NCBI GenBank assembly: GCA_037133495.1
Contig: JBAXOA010000001.1
Span: forward strand, 1 to 64,000
Direction: 5' to 3'
DNA: 64,000 nucleotides
Source: JAAFHB01 sp037133495
GTDB lineage: Bacteria > Bacteroidota > Bacteroidia > Bacteroidales > Prolixibacteraceae
Shown here: piece after piece, positions 60,906 through 64,000 of the stretch
Position numbering within the stretch: the first letter of the stretch is position 1
How the letters are laid out: every line of letters begins with the position of its first letter
Translations under genes and position numbers: made by a program
The notes under the pieces: generated by a model
Database searches by the model: none
Seen by the model: only the letters and a program-made list of their open reading frames with translations
What the model was told of the DNA's origin: nothing

Positions 60906-61913
60906 TCAGCCCAAATTCACAACCTCACCGGTTTCAGCTGATTTATAGGCTGCATCGACAATATCTAAAATAATCTGTCCTTCTGTCAATCCGGGAACGG
61001 GTTGATTATGGGACCGAATGCAATCAATATAATGTGCCATCTGACGGCTGTACATCGACTGATCACAATGTTCTGTTTTCGCGGGCAATTTGGCGTCAAA
61101 TTTTCCCGGAATATTACCTATTTTAAACTTAAGATAGGTTGGAAATACATTGGCATAACCCTTCGTGCCATAGATGCCTGTCGCAGCTTCCGGACCATCC
61201 ATATGAGGCTGCCACCATCCGCTTTCGATAATTGACTCTGCTCCGTTATCCCATGAAATCATGATAATTCCCGAATCATCTACATCGTAATTTCCATAAT
61301 GAGTACCGATTTTTGCATATACCTTTTTCGGGAGGGGATCTCCAAGGATATAGCGGGCCGTGTCTATCGCATGAACACCCATATCCGCAAGGGCGCCTCC
61401 TCCGGCGAGTGCTTTTTGAGAGAACCACCCTGCCGGTCCCCAATTTTCGTGGATACCATATCCTTTTGTTTTAACGATCTTGCCCAGTTGCCCTGAATCG
61501 ACTGTTTCTTTCACAAAATTCACATCATTGTCAAACCGCCACATGTGTCCTGTCATAACCAACTGATTTCCTGCATTAGCTGCTTTTTTAATGAGCAGTC
61601 CCTCCTGAGCATTCATCGCCATAGGTTTTTCCAGAAATACATCTTTCCCATTATTCAGGAATTCGATTGCAAAAGGTGCATGGAACTTATTGGGAGTTCC
61701 AATTACGACAGCATCAATATCGTCTCTGCCATAGAGGGTTGAAACATCAGTTGTTACCTCTTTGATATTGTATTTATCGGCAAAAGCCTGCGCTGCTTCA
61801 ATGGGAAGTCCTACCACAACCGCAATTTCAACATCAGGTAAAGCCTGAAGTCCGCGTGCATGATAGTTGGAAATATAGCCGGCACCAATAAGTGCTATTT
61901 TTATTGTTTTCAT
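60906..61913 (-). CDS. Gfo/Idh/MocA family oxidoreductase
   Basis: A 335-residue cytoplasmic NAD(P)-dependent oxidoreductase with the Rossmann motif 'ALIGAGYISNYHARGLQ' (residues ~7-23), 'VVIGTPNKFHAPFAIEFLNNGKDVFLEKPMAMN' with the catalytic-site Lys of EKP, and the family's 'GGGALADMGVHAIDTAR' later. This branch oxidises sugars such as inositols, glucosides or 1,5-anhydro sugars. Its start abuts the stop of the aminotransferase gene exactly (61913/61914), so the two are transcribed and probably translated together. The second Gfo/Idh gene of the window (47195) is distant in sequence, so the two likely act on different substrates. Confidence 0.92.
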   Translation of the reverse strand: MKTIKIALIGAGYISNYHARGLQALPDVEIAVVVGLPIEAAQAFADKYNIKEVTTDVSTLYGRDDIDAVVIGTPNKFHAPFAIEFLNNGKDVFLEKPMAMNAQEGLLIKKAANAGNQLVMTGHMWRFDNDVNFVKETVDSGQLGKIVKTKGYGIHENWGPAGWFSQKALAGGGALADMGVHAIDTARYILGDPLPKKVYAKIGTHYGNYDVDDSGIIMISWDNGAESIIESGWWQPHMDGPEAATGIYGTKGYANVFPTYLKFKIGNIPGKFDAKLPAKTEHCDQSMYSRQMAHYIDCIRSHNQPVPGLTEGQIILDIVDAAYKSAETGEVVNLG

Positions 61914-63191
61914 TTACAGGCTTTCCGCGTTATCGTAAACTTTTCTGATGGCAACAGCAACTAAATCCATATCAGCTTTACTACCCATCAGAATTTTGTG
62001 ATGAATACAGGCAGAACCTTCAAAGTGAATTTTGTCACATACAGGTAATTCGAATCTTGAAGGATCGATTGCTGCCCAATATTCATCATTTAATTTATGA
62101 CGTGAGGGTTTTGTTAACGGGGCATACAAAGAGCAATTATTCAGTGGGGTATAGCTTGCCGCCACTTCAATTCCAAGTTCTGCCGTGAGTGCCGCCCTGA
62201 ATTTAGCAACTGGCAATCCTTTAAATTCAGCTTGATTATACCTAAAGGAGAAATTAAAATAGGACTCTTTTGTTTCGCGCGCATCCCTTCTCATTGGAAT
62301 AATTCCGGGAATTGATTTGATAAGTGAATTCAGATAGATTCCGTTTTCATCTCTCACCCTATTTTGTTCAGGCAGTCTCTTCAGACCTTCAACCAAGATA
62401 GCTGCCTGGAATTCGGTGATTCTGAAATTTCCTGACTGACAGAAATTTCCAGCATCAAAATAGACTCCTTCACCCTTATTTGCCTGTACCGTAGTTTCCG
62501 GCTCTGGTCTTCTACCGCAGTTACGGAGCGCATCCAGTTTTTCATACAGTTCGAAATTATTCGTGGTCACCGTTCCCCCTTCACCAGCAGTCAGAATCTT
62601 CGACAACTGAAAGCTAAAGCTGCCGATATCACCGATACTTCCCGCTTTTTTTCCGTTCCATTCGCCGCCGTGCTTATGAGCGCAATCTTCGATCACATAA
62701 AGGTTATGCTTTTTTGCAATCCTCAATACCTCATCCATATCAGCAAAACTGCCGTAAAGATGGACTGGGATAATGGCTTTTGTACGTGGCGTAATTGCCT
62801 TTTCAATCTCTTTGGGATCTATGCACCAGGTATCTTCGCAGACATCGACCAGGATGGGAGTAGCGTTTACATCAATAATCGTGGCTGCCGTAGCTTGCCA
62901 GGTAAGTCCGGGTAAGATCACCTCATCTCCAAGACCAATGCCACAAGCTTCCAATGCCATTTGCAGGGTGACAGTTCCGTTAGCTGCAGAGATTGCATAG
63001 TTTACGCCCGTATATTCCGCAAAGTTCTTATTGAACTCAGTCTCTTTGGGGCCATTATAGGACCATACTCCACTATTTAATACTTCGATCAATGCTCTTT
63101 CTTCATTCTTATCCCATATTGGCCATTTTGGCCAGGGGTTTGTTTTAGTGTCACGGGCTGGAGAACCTCCAAGGATTGCTAATTTTGTCAT
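61914..63191 (-). CDS. DegT/DnrJ/EryC1/StrS-type PLP aminotransferase
   Basis: A 425-residue cytoplasmic PLP-dependent sugar aminotransferase fold. It opens with 'WPKWPIWDKNEERALIEVLN', continues with 'VLPGLTWQATAATIID' and 'IEDCAHKHGGEW', and carries the PLP Schiff-base lysine, Lys198, in 'FSFQLSKILTAGEGG'. The family aminates 3- or 4-keto sugars, but this branch is often found next to Gfo/Idh oxidoreductases in catabolic clusters, where it may deaminate amino sugars or have another role. Here it is flanked by Gfo/Idh (0 bp gap) and the MFS permease (63 bp gap). It is complete, with all active-site segments. Confidence 0.92.
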   Translation of the reverse strand: MTKLAILGGSPARDTKTNPWPKWPIWDKNEERALIEVLNSGVWSYNGPKETEFNKNFAEYTGVNYAISAANGTVTLQMALEACGIGLGDEVILPGLTWQATAATIIDVNATPILVDVCEDTWCIDPKEIEKAITPRTKAIIPVHLYGSFADMDEVLRIAKKHNLYVIEDCAHKHGGEWNGKKAGSIGDIGSFSFQLSKILTAGEGGTVTTNNFELYEKLDALRNCGRRPEPETTVQANKGEGVYFDAGNFCQSGNFRITEFQAAILVEGLKRLPEQNRVRDENGIYLNSLIKSIPGIIPMRRDARETKESYFNFSFRYNQAEFKGLPVAKFRAALTAELGIEVAASYTPLNNCSLYAPLTKPSRHKLNDEYWAAIDPSRFELPVCDKIHFEGSACIHHKILMGSKADMDLVAVAIRKVYDNAESL

Positions 63192-63218
63192 AATAAAAGG
63201 TATTAAATAACTATTTTT

Positions 63219-63232
63219 AGATTTTAAAATCT
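63219..63232. repeat. 14-bp palindrome between the permease and aminotransferase genes
   Basis: AGATTTTAAAATCT is a perfect inverted repeat in the 63-bp gap before the aminotransferase gene. It could be an operator or a weak processing or termination hairpin. Nothing more is visible. Confidence 0.35.
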
Positions 63233-63254
63233 GTTTTTACTATTAACTATGAAG

Positions 63255-64000
63255 TTAATTTTTGCTAAATAAACTTTTTAGGCTGAAGGTTTGGTTATTC
63301 ACCAATGGTTTGGCCCAGAAACTAATACTCAAAATATAGCCCAGAGTTACGAAGATAAATAGCATCCCCACTTTAAGTGAGGCAATGTCGCTGATCGCTC
63401 CAATTAATAACTGTACAATTGCACCGCCTGCGATTCCTGTCATTAATATTCCGGCAAACGAACCATGATGCTTGGGAACTGAATTCAATCCCAATGAAAC
63501 AATTACCGGGAACATAACAGAAAGGAAAAAACCCGACATTGGGAAGGCCCATAAGGAGACCTCAACGCTAGCCGTTAGGCCAAGCGCCACACATCCCATT
63601 GCTAAAATAGTAAACCATCTCAGGATTGGTTTACTGTCATATAATTTCATTAAAACAAGTCCTAAAATACCTCCAATGGTCATTAATCCCCAAAAATAGG
63701 AGACAGCATCGGCGCCAGCCATATCGGGATTTACATCATGATACTTTTTTAGGAACTTAGACATCCAGTAAGAGATTCCTTGCTCTGAGCCTACATAAGC
63801 AAAAATACCAAGGAAATACAGTATCACGTATTTATTCTTAAATAACTCAAAGTAGCTCTCTTTCGATCCCACTTTTTCATCTTCCTGTAACTCTACTGCC
63901 GGAAATTTCACCATAAAAACTATTACAGACATCGAAATGGCAATTAGTGCAAAAATCCAGTAAACAGAGACCCATGACATAGCTGTTGGAACAATACCTG
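63255..64000 (-). CDS. MFS sugar permease, L-fucose permease-like (N-terminus cut by right edge)
   Basis: The reading frame is open to the right edge, so only the C-terminal ~248 residues are visible, about six or seven membrane segments. The features fit the FHS/L-fucose:proton symporter branch of the major facilitator superfamily: 'GIFAYVGSEQGISYWMSKFL' at the start of the C-terminal half and 'FPVIVSLGLNS' and 'GGAIVQLLIGAISD' near the end. It is the first visible gene of a long minus-strand run (aminotransferase, oxidoreductase, GH2, GH3) and probably brings in the monosaccharide or amino sugar that they produce and convert. The call as a sugar permease is good; the exact substrate is uncertain. 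Confidence 0.85.
   Translation of the reverse strand, partial: GIVPTAMSWVSVYWIFALIAISMSVIVFMVKFPAVELQEDEKVGSKESYFELFKNKYVILYFLGIFAYVGSEQGISYWMSKFLKKYHDVNPDMAGADAVSYFWGLMTIGGILGLVLMKLYDSKPILRWFTILAMGCVALGLTASVEVSLWAFPMSGFFLSVMFPVIVSLGLNSVPKHHGSFAGILMTGIAGGAIVQLLIGAISDIASLKVGMLFIFVTLGYILSISFWAKPLVNNQTFSLKSLFSKN

Noticed and set aside
1..64000. tRNA or rRNA genes
   Set aside because: No cloverleaf with a T-loop (GGTTCRANYCC-like) or ribosomal RNA sequence was recognised in any gap; only the 489-bp gap is large.

Overview
The window looks like a chromosomal stretch of a Bacteroidota bacterium. The evidence is a C-terminal type IX secretion sorting domain (gene at 20628), many Bacteroidota-type lipoproteins and secreted glycosidases, promoter-like TAnnTTTG (-7) elements with TTG-type -33 elements, and no obvious Shine-Dalgarno sites. 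GH92, GH20, GH29, GH78, GH28, GH2 and GH3 enzymes and possible sphingolipid- and phosphodiester-handling enzymes all fit a glycan- or detritus-degrading member of that phylum. I cannot fix the genus; a Bacteroidales/Marinilabiliales-like lineage is a guess. No tRNA, rRNA, CRISPR array, phage or transposase was seen.

Layout. (1) 1-7024, + strand: the cut-off end of a GH78-like rhamnosidase, a GH43-like lipoprotein, a nitronate monooxygenase-family protein and an M16 zinc peptidase, closed by a strong hairpin at 7190-7220. (2) 7258-8145, - strand: a PKD-domain lipoprotein with its own promoter. (3) 18566 down to 8349, - strand: a tight seven-gene operon (esterase, DUF3748 propeller, YncE/phosphoesterase fusion, ceramidase-like amidohydrolase, two tandem-duplicated alpha/beta hydrolases, MFS permease). 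It reads as a dedicated ester/amide/phosphoester catabolic system. (4) 18787-21698, + strand: GH20 hexosaminidase and a T9SS-sorted protein. (5) 40704 down to 21790, - strand: three GH92 alpha-mannosidases, a sialidase-fold protein, DUF3089, a secreted nuclease, a toroid-GDPD fusion, GH28, GH29, a degraded PD40 gene remnant next to a 33-bp tandem repeat, and a large enzyme-like protein of no recognised family. (6) 40911 +: a divergent FN3-tailed hydrolase; 42162 -: an APC permease. (7) 64000 down to 43728, - strand: MFS permease (cut by the right edge), DegT aminotransferase, Gfo/Idh, GH2, GH3, membrane PHP protein, GH3 with PA14, beta-helix protein, a small membrane protein, Gfo/Idh, and GH78 with PA14.

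How the parts fit. Mannosidases, hexosaminidase, fucosidase, a sialidase-like protein and a GH2 related to glucosaminidases/mannosidases suit N-glycan or other glycoconjugate trimming. GH78, GH28, GH43-like and GH3 suit pectin or rhamnose-containing glycans. The Gfo/Idh, DegT and MFS genes would take up and oxidise released sugars. No SusC/SusD pair, sulfatase, sensor or sigma/anti-sigma pair occurs in the 64 kb, so outer-membrane import and regulation must be encoded elsewhere. Three enzymes (two GH92 and the GH78) share the same C-terminal chitobiase-like + PA14 tail, evidence of module exchange within the locus.
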